Positions 13,141 through 64,000 of a stretch of 64,000 nt of DNA are shown one piece after another. The stretch is taken from NCBI GenBank assembly GCA_038501625.1, contig JAZAYU010000015.1, forward strand, positions 6,656,991-6,720,990. Direction: 5' to 3'. The stretch's first letter is position 1. Each line of letters opens with the position of its first letter. Source of the DNA: Corbicula japonica. Taxonomy: Eukaryota > Mollusca > Bivalvia > Venerida > Cyrenidae. The notes beneath the pieces were generated by a model, which made no database searches, was not told where the DNA came from, and saw only the letters and a program-made list of their open reading frames with translations. Both the position numbers and the translations under genes were made by a program.

Positions 13141-15196
13141 TATACGCCCGTTTGAAAAACGAGACGTATTATGGGAACACCTGCAGCAGGCGGGCGGGTT
13201 GGCGGGCGGGCGGCGTCCACAGGGTTTCCGCTCTCTAAGTCAAAGAGTTTTCATCAGGTCTTTATCAAACTTGGTGAATATGTTGGTGTGCATGATGTCT
13301 CGACCAAGTTCTATAACCAGCCAAATCCCCCCAGGCACTCCTGAATTATGGCCCTTTAATTGTCCAAAATTTGGTATTCCGCTCTCTAAGTCAAAGAGTT
13401 TTTGTCCTGTCTTTATTTATCCCCCCGCCAATCAATCCCCCCCGCAAAAGGCGAAGGGGATATTAGAAATGCCTTTCGTCCGTCAGTGTGTCCGTGCGTC
13501 TGTCCGCGCAGCCATTCAAGGCATTAAGTGTAATAATGAGTGTTCAGGATGGTATTATGTGGTTATTTTTTCCTAAGCGTTTAGCTGATAAGTTGGACAC
13601 ATTCCGTGGAGTTGTTGTGACATAAAGTGCTATATTAAACTGACTAAAAAATTTACCACTTAATGATGGACAGTCCATAAGTTTTGGACTGTAAAACTGC
13701 GCATACGATCAAGGCATTAAGTGTAATAATGTGTGTTCAGGATGGTATTATGTGGTTATTTTTTCCTAAGCGGTTACCTGACAAATACCACCTAAGTCGA
13801 AGAACCACCTTATCCTCAAATGTGAGAACGTCCGTCCGTCCGAAACAATTTTGTCTGGAGCATAAGTCCAAAACTACTTGAGGGATTTTATTCAAACTTC
13901 ATACACTGACAGAGCACATTGGTAGGTAGTGCAGTGTGCAAGAACAATAATTCTACCTTGCCTATTTTTAGAGTTATTCCCCTTTATCATATTTTCTTGA
14001 TAAATTTTGTCCGGAGCATAACTCCAAAACTTCTTGAGGGATTTTATTAAAATTTCATACACTGACAGAGCACATTGGTAGGTAGTGCAGTGTGCAAGTG
14101 CAATAACTCTACCTTGCCTTTTTTAGAGTTTTTCCCCGTTGCCACATTTACTTGATAAATTTTGTCCAGAGCATAACTCCAAAACTACTAGAGGGATTTT
14201 ATTCAAACTTCATACACTGACAGAGCACATTGATAGGTAGTGCAGTGTGCAAGTCCAATAACTCTACCTTGCCTATTTTAAGAGTTATTCCTCTTTATCA
14301 GATTTACTTGATAAATATTGTCCAGAGCATAACTTCAAAACTACTTGAGGGATTTTATTCAAACTTCATACACTGACAGAGCACATTGGTAGGTCTTCGC
14401 GAAAGGCGTCGGACCGTCGGAAATGTCCGACAGATTTTGTTTCGGTCCGGTTAAAAGTCGTAACTCTGCGGTCCTGCTGTCCGGCAACTCAAAATCTAAG
14501 GGAAGCAACCTTTTCTTATTATTTACAAACTTCTTGCAGCAGTTACTTCCCTTCAGTCACAGTAAATTGATTTGTGATTGGTTGCCTGATTCCTGTTGTC
14601 CAATCGCCAACTCCGTAACATAATGAAATTTTTTATAGTCATGTAATGAAAAATGGTGTTTGGATGATTTTTGCGGTTACAGTGGATATTCTGTGTTGAA
14701 ACTGGTGATATTTCACGAATCGCAGAGCAAATGTCAGCGTCTAGGCCATTCCAGATTCGATTTTACCAAAATTTAAAATGGCTTTGTTGCCGGTGTTGAT
14801 TTTCATCACTCAGAAAAAATAAAATGAAAGTCACAAAATGACATGAATAATAAACTATAAAACAAAACCTCATTGTGTATTCATACACCTTTTTATCATT
14901 TTAATCCAAAATACATTTTATGTTTTTGAAGTAGCTTTTTTAATGAAATATATGTATTTGCTAGACATATATAATATTGTTACATATGAGAGCTGCTTGA
15001 TGTGAAATTTATGTTCTATGGAACATTTTTTTGTGTTTTTGTCTTACTAGGGAACCATGATTATGTTGACATGATTGTTGAAAAAAAGCTCAAGCACTCA
15101 ATGAGTTGGAAAATCCTGCTCCCAAAAATGTTGTCATTACCATTGAATTTACCACAAATATGACGGGCGTATTTTGTGTCAGTTTGGCACTCTTGT
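13141..15196 (+). mobile_element. Helitron-like composite element B (about 2.05 kb)
   Basis: The 5' hairpin ATACGCCCGTTT..AACGAGACGTAT lies at 13,142. Inside, at about 13,415, a second 5' hairpin module of the 'tatccccccgcc' family starts, followed by GTCC repeats and 155-bp monomers (ttttgtccggagcata type). The right end has the inverted match ACGGGCGTAT, a weak hairpin and the terminal CTCTTGT. The sequence is closely related to the two ends of the 42,370-54,921 element. In that copy a 10.9-kb insert interrupts the position equivalent to 14,940. Confidence 0.7.
13512..13775 (+). repeat. 195-bp tandem duplication inside element B
   Basis: The phrase caaggcattaagtgtaataa and the roughly 60 bases after it occur at about 13,516 and again at about 13,711. 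The sister copy near 42.65 kb goes straight from its GTCC repeats to the first monomer and lacks this segment, so the insertion and duplication are specific to B. Confidence 0.7.
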
Positions 15197-15693
15197 TCCC
15201 AATTGAATACATATTTTCTATTCAAAATTTCGGCAAAAATATATAGAAATACAAAATTGATAGAAGAGTGGCTTCCCTTTATCTAGAAATTGCAAGCGTT
15301 CGTGACCCTGATGTAAGCACAAATATTTTGCAGACCTTCTTTTATTATTATAGCTATAAATTATATCAATAAATTTAGAACTATTAGAACTGCATAACTT
15401 TGCAGAAAGTACCAAGAACTGCTGAAGATGCATTATAATTGGACTCGTTAGAAACTTACTTCTTTTTGTAATGTAAATTCACGACTATGATGGCTTTGCA
15501 CAACAATAACTACTACAATAAAAACTTATGTAAAACTTATTTGGTCTATTAAGATAATACTCTAAATTACCATTTATTCACCAAAGTTTCATTATTTTAT
15601 AAAGAATTTCAATTTCATATACTGCATAATTGATAAATGAGAAAATTATTTTCTTATAACAGTTGGCAGAATATGTTTGTTATAAACAGTTTT
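15197..15693. other. intergenic, nothing recognised
   Basis: AT-rich non-coding DNA between two Helitron-like elements. No supported feature. Confidence 0.4.
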
Positions 15694-15951
15694 TGTGTCG
15701 CCCTTTCGAAGAAATGGCGATACATAGGGATCACTTTGTCCCTCCGTCAGTCAGTCGGTCCGTCCGTCCGTCTCTCAGTCACGAAAACTAAACCTTGGCT
15801 TTAACTTTGCCATTTCTTAATAATTCTTCATCAAACTTTCAAATTACACTGCTTATGACAACACAGTCATGATTATGCCAAATTCTTTAGGTCAAGGTCA
15901 CATTTGATGGAGTTATGCCCCTTTTTTGTCACGAAAACTTAACATTGGCTA

Positions 15952-18900
15952 TACGCCTTTCCAATAAACAGTTTCGCAGTCCTGTACGAGTTACTTCCCG
16001 TGACCAGATATCAACCCAAAACGAGGCTTCACAGGAAAGCTGAACTATCGGACTATATGGCTTAAGCACATAAGGCCTAACATAATCCATTAAATTTCAG
16101 GTGTGTAATCGTCGCCGCCGGTCGAAAATAAGTTACTGGTCTGTTATTCTAGTCAGACATTTTTATTTTCACTATTTGTTAGATATTTGCATTTTTAATA
16201 TTGTAAGAACATGTACCCTTCTTTTTGATAGTGGGCAGTATGAGACGCGATTCGGATAAATGTGAGTATTAATGTTACGAATTTCTATACAGCATTTTCA
16301 TCTTTATGTATTATTTTTACTTAAAATTATATTTAACTGGTACGAAATTCACAAATTGCTAAGACTGGTAATGTACTATACTCCGGAAATTGTGACATGT
16401 CAACATTCGGTTACAGTATCTACGTTATACTTGTACTCATCTATTACTTGAATTCATCGTACTGTTAATGTTCAACGAACAAATAATTTTGAATTTTTGA
16501 AAACGTCACGTATACTTCACAAGCAAAAATACGGTACGATTGATTCTGTCTTGAAATTAAGAAGGATCAATAAGGTTATCTGATTGTTCGTTTACGTAAG
16601 AGTATCATTCATAGAATAAAATTCAAGGATTCTGATGCTGGCTTCTAATAAAGATGGAGATGCCTGCTTCAAATAATGATGGGAACATTTATATTAACAT
16701 TAAGACTGCTAAGGTTTGAAATTCTGTCATTTTGGCGTAGACGCTCAATTGCTTGATTGAATATTTATAAAATGTTCTGCTAAGATGAGTTTCTAATTGA
16801 TGTCTCATGGTTCTACTTGTCGTATTAAGGATTTATAATTCATATAACTGCTATATCAAATACTTTTGATACCCGATTCAGTAATTAAGGATTTCGATAT
16901 ACTTATTAATTGGGAGGTGGAGGTACATAAAAAAGTAAACCGATCTCTATTGGTCAGTGATATCTTCTTCTTAGTAATTGACAGGGGACGCCTTGTGCGC
17001 GACAATTTGGCATTTTTATGACATGCCGCTTTCAAAATCAATCGCAGCCGGCATGTCAGTAGTTGATAAGACACGCTAAGCCAGAAACGACACTCAATTT
17101 ATCCATGGATAGAACACAGGCTGTTAGTTTAAGTCGTTTAAAGTAAACCTTGGCGCAAGGAATGACTTTACACTTTTAGTCAAATAAGATTTGTTATCTC
17201 CCGCCGATGAAATCGGGAGGGGGATATTGTTTCGGCGTTGTCCGTCCGTCACGGTGTCACGTCACGGTGTCCGTCCGAATTTCGTTTCCGGGCTATTTCT
17301 CTGCAACCACTGGATGGATTTCAACGAAACTCTGTGGGAAGTATCAGTACCAAGAGGAGATGCGCATATCGTCGTCTTGTTCCGGTCAGACGATTTAACA
17401 CAGAGTTATGGCCCTTTGATAACTTACGCATTATGTATATAGGGCAGTATTCGTTTCTGGGCTATTTCTCTGCAACCACTGGATGGATTTCAACGAAACT
17501 CTGTGGGAAGTATCAGTACTGAGAGGAGATGCGCATATCATCGTCTTGTTCTGGTCAGACCATTTAACACAGAGTTATGGCCCTTTGATAACTTACGCAT
17601 TATGTATATAGGGCAGTATTCGTTTCTGCGCTATTTCTCTGCAACTACTGAATGGATTTCAACGAAACTCTGTAGGAAGTATTAGTACCAAGAGGAGATG
17701 CGCATATCATCGTCTTGTTCCGGTCAGACCATTTAACACAGAGTTATGGCCCTTTGATAACTTACGCATTATGTATAGGGCAGTATTCGTTTCTGGGCTA
17801 TTTCTCTGCAACCACTGGATGGATTTCAACGAAACTCTGTGGGAAGTATCAGTACTGAGAGGAGATGCGCATATCATCGTCTTGTTCTGGTCAGACCATT
17901 TAACACAGAGTTATGGCCCTTTGATAACTTACGCATTATGTATATATGGCAGTATTCGTTTCTGCGCTATTTCTCTGCAACTACTGAATGGATTTCAACG
18001 AAACTCTGTAGGAAGTATCAGTACCAAGAGGAGATGCGCATATCGTCGTTTTGTTCCGGTCAGACCATTTAACACAGAGTTATGGCCCTTTGATAACCTA
18101 TGCATTATGTATATAGGGCAGTATTCGTTTCCACATTATTTCTCTGCAACTACTGAATGGATTTCAATGAAACTTGCTGAAAACCATCTATACAAAGAGG
18201 AGTTGCGCATATCTTTGTCTTGTTTCGGTCAGACCATTTAACACAGAGTTATTGCCCTTCATTAACTTATGCATTTTGCATATAGAGCAGTATTTGTTCC
18301 GCGCTATTTCTCTGTAACTAGCGGATGGGTTTCAATGAAACTTGCTGAAAACCATCTATACCAAGAGGAGATGCGCATATCATTGTCTTGTTTCGGTCAG
18401 ATCATTTAACACAGAGTTATTGCCCTTTGATTACTTATGCATTATGCATATAGAGCAGTATTCGTTTCCGCGCTATTTCTCTGTAACTAGCGGATGGGTT
18501 TCAGTGAATCTTTCTGAGAACCATTAATACCAAGAGGAGATGCGCATATTGTCGTTTTGTTCCAGTCAGACTGTTGAACACAGAGTTATGGCCCTTTGAT
18601 AACTTATGCATTATGCATATATAGCAGTATTCATTTCCATGCTATTGCTCTGCAACTACTGAATGGATTTCAATGAAACTTTCTGGAAAACATCAATACC
18701 AAGAAGAGATGCGCATGTCATGGTCTTGTTCCAGTCAGACTGTTTAACACAGAGTTATTGCCCTTTGATAACTTATGCATTATGCATATATAGCAGTATT
18801 TATTTCCGCACTATTTCTCTGCAACTTTTGGATGGATTTCAATGAAACTTTCTTGAAACCATCTATACCAAGAGGAAATGTGCATATCATCCTGTTGTTC

Positions 18901-20124
18901 CTGTCAGACTATTCAACACAGTTATGGCCCTTTGATAACTTATGCATTATGCATATTATAGAACAGTATTCTTTTCCTCTATTTCTCTGCAACTACTGGA
19001 TGGATTTCAATTAATCTTTCTGAGAACCATCAATACCAAGAAGAGATGTGTATATTGTTGTCTTGTTCCAGTCAGACTGTTTAACACAGAGTTATTGCCC
19101 TTTGATGCATAATAGAGCAGTATTTGTTTCCGCTCTATTTCTTTTCAACTTCTCGATGGATTGAAATGAAACTTTCTGGGAAATATCAATACTGAGACGA
19201 GATGCCCATTTTGTCATCTTGTTCCGGTCAGACTGTTTAACACAGAGTTATTGCCCTTTGATAACTTATACCTTATGCAAATAGAGCAGAATTTGTTTCC
19301 ACGCTATTTCTCTGCAACTACTGGATGTATTTTAATGAAACTTTCTGGGAACCATCAATACCAAGAGGAGACGCACATATTGTCATCTTGATTCAGTCAG
19401 ATCCTTTAACACAGAGTTATAGCCCTTTGATAAGTTATGCATTTTGCTTGTAGAGCAGTATTTGTTTCCTTGCTATTTCTCAGCAGGAATCTATGGAAAC
19501 CATCAATACCAAAACAAGATGCCCATATTGTTGTCCTGTTCTGGTCTGACCGTTTAACACAGAGTTATGGCCCATTGATAAGTTATGCACTATGCATATA
19601 GAGTAGTATTCGTTTATATGCTACTTCTATGCAACTTCTGCATAGATTTCTTTTAAATACAGCACTATATTTTTACTACTGCATTCTTCATTTCAACAAC
19701 TTGAAGACTTTTTGTCTCATTTTTATATTCTGGTGAGCTGCCCAACCCTTTTCACCATCTGAAGTTTTTTTTGCACCTTTTTTGCCATCCATAATAAATA
19801 TCTAAATAAAGCCCTATGACTTCAGCTGTTGTGTTAGTAATAACCAGTACTCGGCGGGGGATATAAATTCAACGAATTTGCTTGTTGTTTTATATATAAA
19901 CTATTCTTAATAAAAAAAATTCATTACGTTGATGTGTTATTACTAATTCAACGATAAACGAGAAAATATATTTTAAAAAAGATATTTCTTGATGAAAAAC
20001 GAAAGTTGTAGGTACATGTTCCCTATAACATTAATACAGCGAGCAATACTTTTTCCTGTATAGTAGTCACGTGACTGAATAGGGGAGGTAACCGAAAAAA
20101 TCACCGAATTATTGGAAAGGCGTA
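15952..20124. mobile_element. TA-target DNA transposon D1 with perfect 16-bp TIRs
   Basis: TACGCCTTTCCAATAA at the left is mirrored exactly by TTATTGGAAAGGCGTA at the right, flanked by TA. Removing the nested element E1 leaves about 1,481 bp. This equals the uninterrupted relative at 45,892-47,371 (1,480 bp), which supports both sets of boundaries. Neither copy holds a transposase frame, so the family is non-autonomous. Confidence 0.85.
17195..19886 (+). mobile_element. Helitron-like element E1 with about 168-bp monomers
   Basis: The 5' hairpin (CTCCCGCCGAT..ATCGGGAG) is followed by GTCC repeats. About 14 monomers follow, each containing gagatgcgcatatc and gagttatggccctttgat. The right end has TCGGCGGGGGATA (inverted match of the start), the palindrome AAATTCAACGAATTT and GCTTGT. 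It sits in D1 at a T-tract without an obvious target duplication. Its near twin E2 lies at 49,959-52,662. Repeated open frames here follow the monomer period and are not genes. Confidence 0.8.
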
Positions 20125-21050
20125 TAACTTTGCCATTTCTTAATATTTCTTCATCAAACTTTCAAATTATACTGCTTATGACAACACGGTCATGATGATG
20201 CCAAATTCTTAAAGTCAAGGTCACATTTGATGGAGTTATGCCCCTTTTTCTTCACAAAAACTTAACATTGGCTATAACTTTGCCATTTCTTTATATTTCT
20301 TCTTCAAACTTTCAAATTATATTGCTTATGACAACACGTTCATGATGCTGCCAAATTCTTTAGGTCAAGGTCACATTTGATGGAGTTATGCCCCTTTTTT
20401 GTCACGAAAACTTAACGTTGGCTATAACTTTGCCATTTCTTAATATTTCTTCATCAAACTTTCAAATCATACTGCTTATGACAACACGGTCATGATGATG
20501 CCAAATTCTTTAGGTCATGGCCACACTTGATGGAGTTATGTCCCTTTTTTTGTCATGAAAACTTAACATTGGCTAAAAATAACTTTGCCATTTCTTAACA
20601 TTTCTTCATCAAACCTTCAAAATATAATGCTTACATCAACATGGTCTTCATGATACCAAAATCTTTAGGTCAAGGTCACATGCCACAAAGTTATGCCCCT
20701 TTTCATACTTATATTTTGTCATGAAAACTTAATCTTGGGTATAACTTTGCCATTGCTCAATATTTCTTCATTAAACTTTCAAACTATTTTGCTTATGACA
20801 ACACACTCATGATGATGCCAAATTCTTTAGGTCAAGGTCATATTTGTTGGAGTTATGCCCCTTTTTTGTACTTGGATTTTGACATGAAAACTTAATGTTG
20901 GCTATAATTTTGCTATTTCTCAATATTTCTTCATTAAACTTCCAAATTATATTGCTCCAGACAACACACTCATGATGATGAGATGTTGTTTTGGTCAAGA
21001 TGGAGTTATGCCCCTTTTTGAACTTGCATTCAACTGAACACCCATCTAGT

Positions 21051-22200
21051 GTATTGTTGTTTGAATAAAGACAAACAAGATGTTAAAAGTATATTGGTTT
21101 TGTAAAAATATATTAATTTAAGGTATATAAGTGCATACCAAAACTTACCAAAATGGGTATTTTTGTTGATAAAAAATTCCCAAAATGCCCAGACTCCTTT
21201 TCCCAAAATAGGCAGAAAAACCCCTGGTTGCAGTATGCAGACACTGTGTCCTAACATTTGACACTTGCTATTTGTGATAAAAGGAACCAATGGGAGCTAC
21301 CAATATACAGAGTAATCTCTATATTCTGTCTTAATTTACCTCCCTTTGTAATGCACACCTGTTACTGATAGTTCCACTTTGAGATTGAGAATTAACACAG
21401 AGCAATGCAGTAGTCTTTCCAATCCATTAGAATACCTTTTTATAGCTAAAACCTTTTGTTTGTTATCATTGAAAAAATATAGTGTTTATATTGCAGCACA
21501 GTGATTCTAAAATTGTCAGCAGGCCGGTCATTGACCGATTTTCGGGAAGAATATCCGATTAAAATTTCAAAATGGTAAAAAAAATCGGTCATGAATAGTG
21601 GCCCATAAATTGTTACAAAAATTACCAACATGTACATTTTTTCACAGCTTAATCAGTTATTAATCTGTCAATTATCTAATTCACAACTCTGCTTCCATGA
21701 CTACCACGACTACACGTGCGGCATAGATGAAACGGGATGTGGTCGGTCTCATTTTAACAACAGGCGGGTTTGTTTAATTTGCAAATGAACTGGCTGTTTG
21801 ATGTCAGAATTAAAAGTGGCAATACCCGTAATTTTATTAATTAACGTACACAAATAAAACAGTTAGCATTTTATTGAAAGAAGTGTTAGTCCGATGTGCG
21901 TAATTGTGAATGACTGCCGACCGAATAAAATAAAGTACGTTTAAAAATGCTGTTTCGCAAATTTAAAGAAAACTTCTACAATGCGGATTTTAGTTAAATT
22001 GATTGCCATTCACAGCAAAGTTGAAAGGCTCAAATGAATAGACACTTAATGTGAAAATTAATTGAGTAACAGGCTTGCTTACTTACGGCCATAACGATTC
22101 GAATAAATTTTAAATTTACAAAAATCTACATAGGCAACATTTATTTCCGAGAGTTAACACATGTTCAATGAACTAAAATATCCACTTCACAATCGCTATG
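21051..22200. other. intergenic, nothing recognised
   Basis: No exon or element boundary is supported. A short palindromic phrase (gtcattgaccgattttcgg) near 21,527 resembles dispersed repeat ends but was not traced. Confidence 0.4.
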
Positions 22201-22429
22201 AACACTGTTGTAGATTACTATTCTGAACAGTTACGTCACGTTTTCAATGCATGGGATGCTTGTGTATTACAACAAAGATGCCGTAAACTTCAAAAGTTGC
22301 TGCCGCTCTAATAAATCAATCAAAGAATTTTTCCGTCTACAGCCCGAAAATCATGAAATTAATCTTTTGGAATGTTGTAGGATATCGCCGACGAGAAATT
22401 ATGTTGTAAGGGAGGAATGAACTGGGGAT

Positions 22430-22560
22430 CGGGAGAGTTAAATGCGCTGAATGCGGGGACCAGAAGCCGCAGTTCGTGCGGACCGGATATCGCTGTTTGT
22501 GCGAACCGGAAGTCAGGGAAGTTTGGCGCCAATGTCCGATTGGGAATAACAATTTGAAAT
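22430..22560 (+). promoter_or_regulatory. candidate WRN promoter: ETS, E2F and CCAAT motifs in CpG-rich DNA
   Basis: Within a CpG-rich island of about 200 bp, four motifs fall within 40 bp. They are an ETS core ACCGGAAGT (22,505-22,513), a near-palindromic E2F site TTTGGCGCCAA (22,522-22,532), an overlapping CCAAT (22,529-22,533) and an inverted CCAAT, ATTGG (22,539-22,543). This combination is typical of replication and repair gene promoters. The first WRN coding exon begins 2.2 kb downstream in the same orientation and opens with an acceptor, so an untranslated first exon must lie upstream. The link is inference. A minus-strand or non-coding transcript is also possible. Confidence 0.45.
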
Positions 22561-22639
22561 TTTAGAAACACTGTTGCAGTGCATACAATTTCTCAGTTAA
22601 CCATTGCAGTATGTTGGAGCCGTTAGCATTCTAATGTTC

Positions 22640-23245
22640 CAGTCTTTGACTTTAGGTTTCAAAACCACTTGTCCGTTCGGGCAAGTAGGATAGGATTTTC
22701 ACTTGCCCGACCCAGACTTTAGTTGTCCGAAAATGCAAGATGATATGAACTCAATAAAAAAGACAGATTATTCGTAGATTTTTCACGGTCATAAACCAAC
22801 CACGGTCTTTTGTCCCTCCAGGAATCCTGACACTCCCTGTCTTGTTTATCTTCGTATGCTTTTTTGACCTTTTTCAAATCGCCGATCTTCTCTTTTTTCA
22901 CACGCTCTCCCGGCTGTTCACCTTCGTAAAATTTTAATTGCATCGCCAAAACTAATGACAAATTGAAATAGATCGGTTATCGAAATTACAAGCGTCTTAC
23001 AGATAATTATTACATTATTTGCAATAAGCGTTTAGTGTACCTGATTAGTTTAAAAATAACCCGTCATGGTTTACAAGTGATAAAGTATGTCTGTCACGAT
23101 TCTGACTGTTTGTTAGCATAAAAACCGTCCTGGACGGACTTGCCCGTTCGGGCAACCGACCAGGCACACTACGGTTGTCCGGACAGTAATTTACTTGTCC
23201 CGGGCTTCGGGCAACCTGCTTACGTCGAAGACTGATGTTCGACAC
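22640..23245. repeat. paired palindromic 'cttgtccgttcgggcaag' repeat, possible MITE
   Basis: Short palindromes around TTGTCCGTTCGGGCAA occur near 22,665 and, in related form (CTTGCCCGTTCGGGCAA), near 23,137. More CTTGCCCG and TTGTCCG words lie in mirrored arrangement near 22,700 and 23,170-23,215. The two ends look like degenerate terminal repeats of one element of about 0.6 kb. Exact limits are not clear. Confidence 0.4.
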
Positions 23246-24718
23246 CCTCAGTTAATAAAAAAAGTGTAAAGCATAGATCTGCATTTCTTATGCTCAAAAA
23301 TGGCAGATTAAAAAAAGAAAAGTTAGCAAACCTGAGAAAAAGGTAGTAAAAGTTATAACACATGATAGAAGTGAAAGTGTGACATCTGGCCATAAACCCC
23401 TAATCCCTTTTATGCATGTCCTTTTGTGCAGATGAAACAGGTTTTTTTGCTGGAATTTCTAAGCCTTTTCTTGCAAATTGGGTGCACACTGTTTGGTTCA
23501 GAGTAGTGTGCCATGTTTGTACTTACGTAGTTTTCTCGACGTAATTTATTTCTTATACATGGTTTCTTAATGTTTCAGGTTTTTCTCTTCATTTCTGATT
23601 TTATTAGTTAATTAATTTTAACAGTCAATTTTAAATCATTGCTTTTAAACCAGCACTACCAATCTGCAAGGGAAGTCAATCTCAAAAGCGTCATAATTGG
23701 AGGTAACTCTTATAATAAGTTTTATCGGTAGGCGTCCATTGTGACCCGATACTACAAACTGTTTGAAAAACAAAAGATGACTAAATATGGTTTTAAGTGA
23801 GCCTCTTCTGCAAGAGCTTAAAATGAGCAACTTATTGTGGATGTGTTTTTTGAAAACGAATAGACATGCCTTTGAAGGCTATATAGACTTCTTTACACGA
23901 AAGTTGAAGTAAAAAAAGAAAGTCATTAGAAGCTAATACAAGTAAGAATAAATGATATACTGAATTTTCCCCAAGAAACATCCATTTTCAAAGTGTTAAT
24001 GGACCAGGGGTTTTTGGGAAAAAAGACCACTGGTGGCCCAAATTGGGAATTTTTTTATACCGAATGCACTAGTTTTACACTAGCTGCATACATAAATTCA
24101 AGGAATGTAGGTTTCACATATCACTGATCAAAAATAAACAAACAACTTTTGTAATTTGAAAAGTTGCTTGATTATATGGATTCTCATTTTTTTTGTTCCT
24201 ATTTTATTGGCAAAAAAGTATTTCTCTTGAAATGGGAATTTTTTTCTTGAATTTGGAAACTTTTTTCATGAAATTTGCAAAAATGGTCCCTATTTGGCAT
24301 TGGGAATGGGGCCCACTATTGATCTTTTGAGACTGGCTAAAAAGCCCTCAGCCTGTACATAGACTTTCACAGTAGAAGTCTACCAGTTAGCAACGATCAG
24401 AGTTTAGTGCTATCTTAAACTTTTGGCATCATGCAATTTATATAATTTTTATCACTATTTTTTTCTGTTAAAAATTTACTGTTTGATTTGAGCTTTAACC
24501 TATAAAGTTGTGTGTTATTTTTCAAATTTTGTTTAAACATTTTTTTTGCAGTTTGTTAACCTTAATCCTAGTGTTGTTTTTTCAATACAATAATGCTGAA
24601 ATCTTGATGACCAGTTGGGGTCCCATGAATAAAAATAAACTATCATCATAAATATGGCAGTAGCTAGAGGTCAAGTTACTGGAAAAAATCCATACTTTTA
24701 TTTGAAATTTCTTTGCAG
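23246..24718. other. upstream region or first intron of WRN, no exon seen
   Basis: If the promoter near 22.5 kb is right, this is mostly intron. A degenerate low-complexity repeat rich in gggaattttttt and ggcccaa words occupies about 23,998-24,345. A polypyrimidine tract and acceptor AG at 24,717-24,718 end the region. Confidence 0.4.
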
Positions 24719-63440
<38,722 letters not shown>

Positions 63441-64000
63441 GTCAGTGTTGTAAATTTTCATCAGCAAATTATCCTATTGAATATTTAAATTATGCAGCTT
63501 AGTTAATTTCACTTATTTATTAATGTTTTGGTCTGAATGGCTTCTGTCAAAATTGTCAGTCTTAAATAAATCATATGATGCATAGAATTAATATTTTGGG
63601 TATCATTTTGTAAATTTGTGTTTTTGAACCTCCACATAATTATGAGGCATATAGCTTTGTCCTCATCTGTATGTCCTAAATCTCTTATATGGACGTTCTC
63701 ATCCTTTGTTAGATTTCTTTCAGATGGGTGAAAATTATGTATTGATGGTAGTGAAGAAAAACAATATTTGCCATCGTTTTGGACCATTGTTAATTTTTGG
63801 AAGTGAAAATTTTAGGTTTCAAACTACCTTGTTGCAGAATGTATTAAAACATGCGCATTTTTTTCCGGGGAGCATAAGAATTTGGATATACAGTAGAAAA
63901 TTGTTTACCATTCTAGCAGTTATGCCTCTTCATTATATACGCAAAGGCGATTATGTTAAATCTTCATCATTGTCATTGCACATTGAATATATGCTGTATC
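63441..64000. other. start of WRN intron 22
   Basis: Begins with the donor GTCAGT. It shows text resembling other bivalve repeat monomers near 63,630-63,780 (cctccacataattatgaggcat, a 5' hairpin-like start), but the element continues off the window. No further exon is seen. Confidence 0.5.

Larger units (their letters stand above)
15694..21050 (+). mobile_element. Helitron-like element F1, interrupted by a TA-transposon
   Basis: The 5' end TGTGTCGCCCTTTCGAAG forms a hairpin with the following ATGGCGATAC and is succeeded by GTCC-type repeats. About 150-bp monomers follow (ctataactttgccatttctt .. tggagttatgcccctttt), then the end hairpin region (TCAACTGA core) and terminal CTAGT. The right-end motif GGGCGACACA seen in the intron 2 copy is missing here, a small deletion. 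Element D1 (15,952-20,124) splits a monomer at ggcTA|taact. Confidence 0.75.

Noticed and set aside
12971..13576. 201-codon open frame
   Set aside because: It crosses the left end of Helitron-like element B and its GTCC repeats, and the related copy at 42.4 kb does not keep it open.
17191..19014. Series of similar open frames (FNETLWEVSV, NTELWPFDNL)
   Set aside because: They recur with the about 168-bp monomer period in E1 and again in E2, shift frame between monomers and show no family similarity.
1..24718. A WRN-type exonuclease upstream of the helicase
   Set aside because: No exon encoding a DEDD exonuclease signature was seen on either strand. It could still lie left of the window or elsewhere in the genome.

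Overview
The window is eukaryotic nuclear DNA. It is AT-rich, intron-rich and crowded with transposable elements. Several element families pair a short 5' hairpin and a GTCC-type microsatellite with roughly 150-175 bp tandem monomers. Their ends match non-autonomous Helitron/Helentron-type ('pearl'-like) elements known from bivalves. Together with a long-introned animal-type WRN gene, this suggests a bivalve mollusc, probably a heterodont clam. The species is inference.

One protein-coding gene is supported: a WRN (Werner syndrome) RecQ helicase on the + strand. I reconstructed 22 exons between 24,719 and 63,440. All splice phases agree, giving 1,015 codons, and the gene continues past the right edge. 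It encodes an N-terminal coiled coil, a long acidic linker, a complete RecQ helicase core (motifs 0 to VI), the four-cysteine zinc module, the RQC winged helix and an HRDC domain. The start codon is preceded by an in-frame stop in the same exon, and no exonuclease exon was found, so this locus appears to encode a WRN without its exonuclease. Intron 11 is best read as a GC-AG intron.

The most unusual feature is duplication of WRN exon borders. The 3' parts of exons 13 and 14, with their donor sites, are each directly duplicated in the following intron. The intron 15/exon 16 acceptor border has been amplified into an exact 50-bp array. It presents 22 acceptor AGs, of which only the last gives a full reading frame.

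Layout. 1-24,718: no recognised gene. It holds two TIR elements (3,373-5,082; 6,656-7,224), an inverted and circularly permuted repeat pair (2.1 and 11.3 kb), Helitron-like elements at 8.4-10.2, 13.1-15.2 and 15.7-21.1 kb, and two promoter-like clusters (12,465-12,622; 22,430-22,560). The second cluster is a candidate WRN promoter. 24,719-64,000: WRN. Intron 16 (13.2 kb) is a nested stack: a small GATCTACACTG-type MITE contains a Helitron-like element, which contains a 10.9-kb TTAA-flanked insert. That insert contains a TA-transposon and another Helitron-like element, which itself carries a further Helitron-like element and a 1.5-kb simple-sequence tract. Introns 2, 15 and 21 each hold one Helitron-like element, and introns 10 and 14 hold large palindromes.

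All calls come from reading the sequence. No alignment, repeat library or splice predictor was run.
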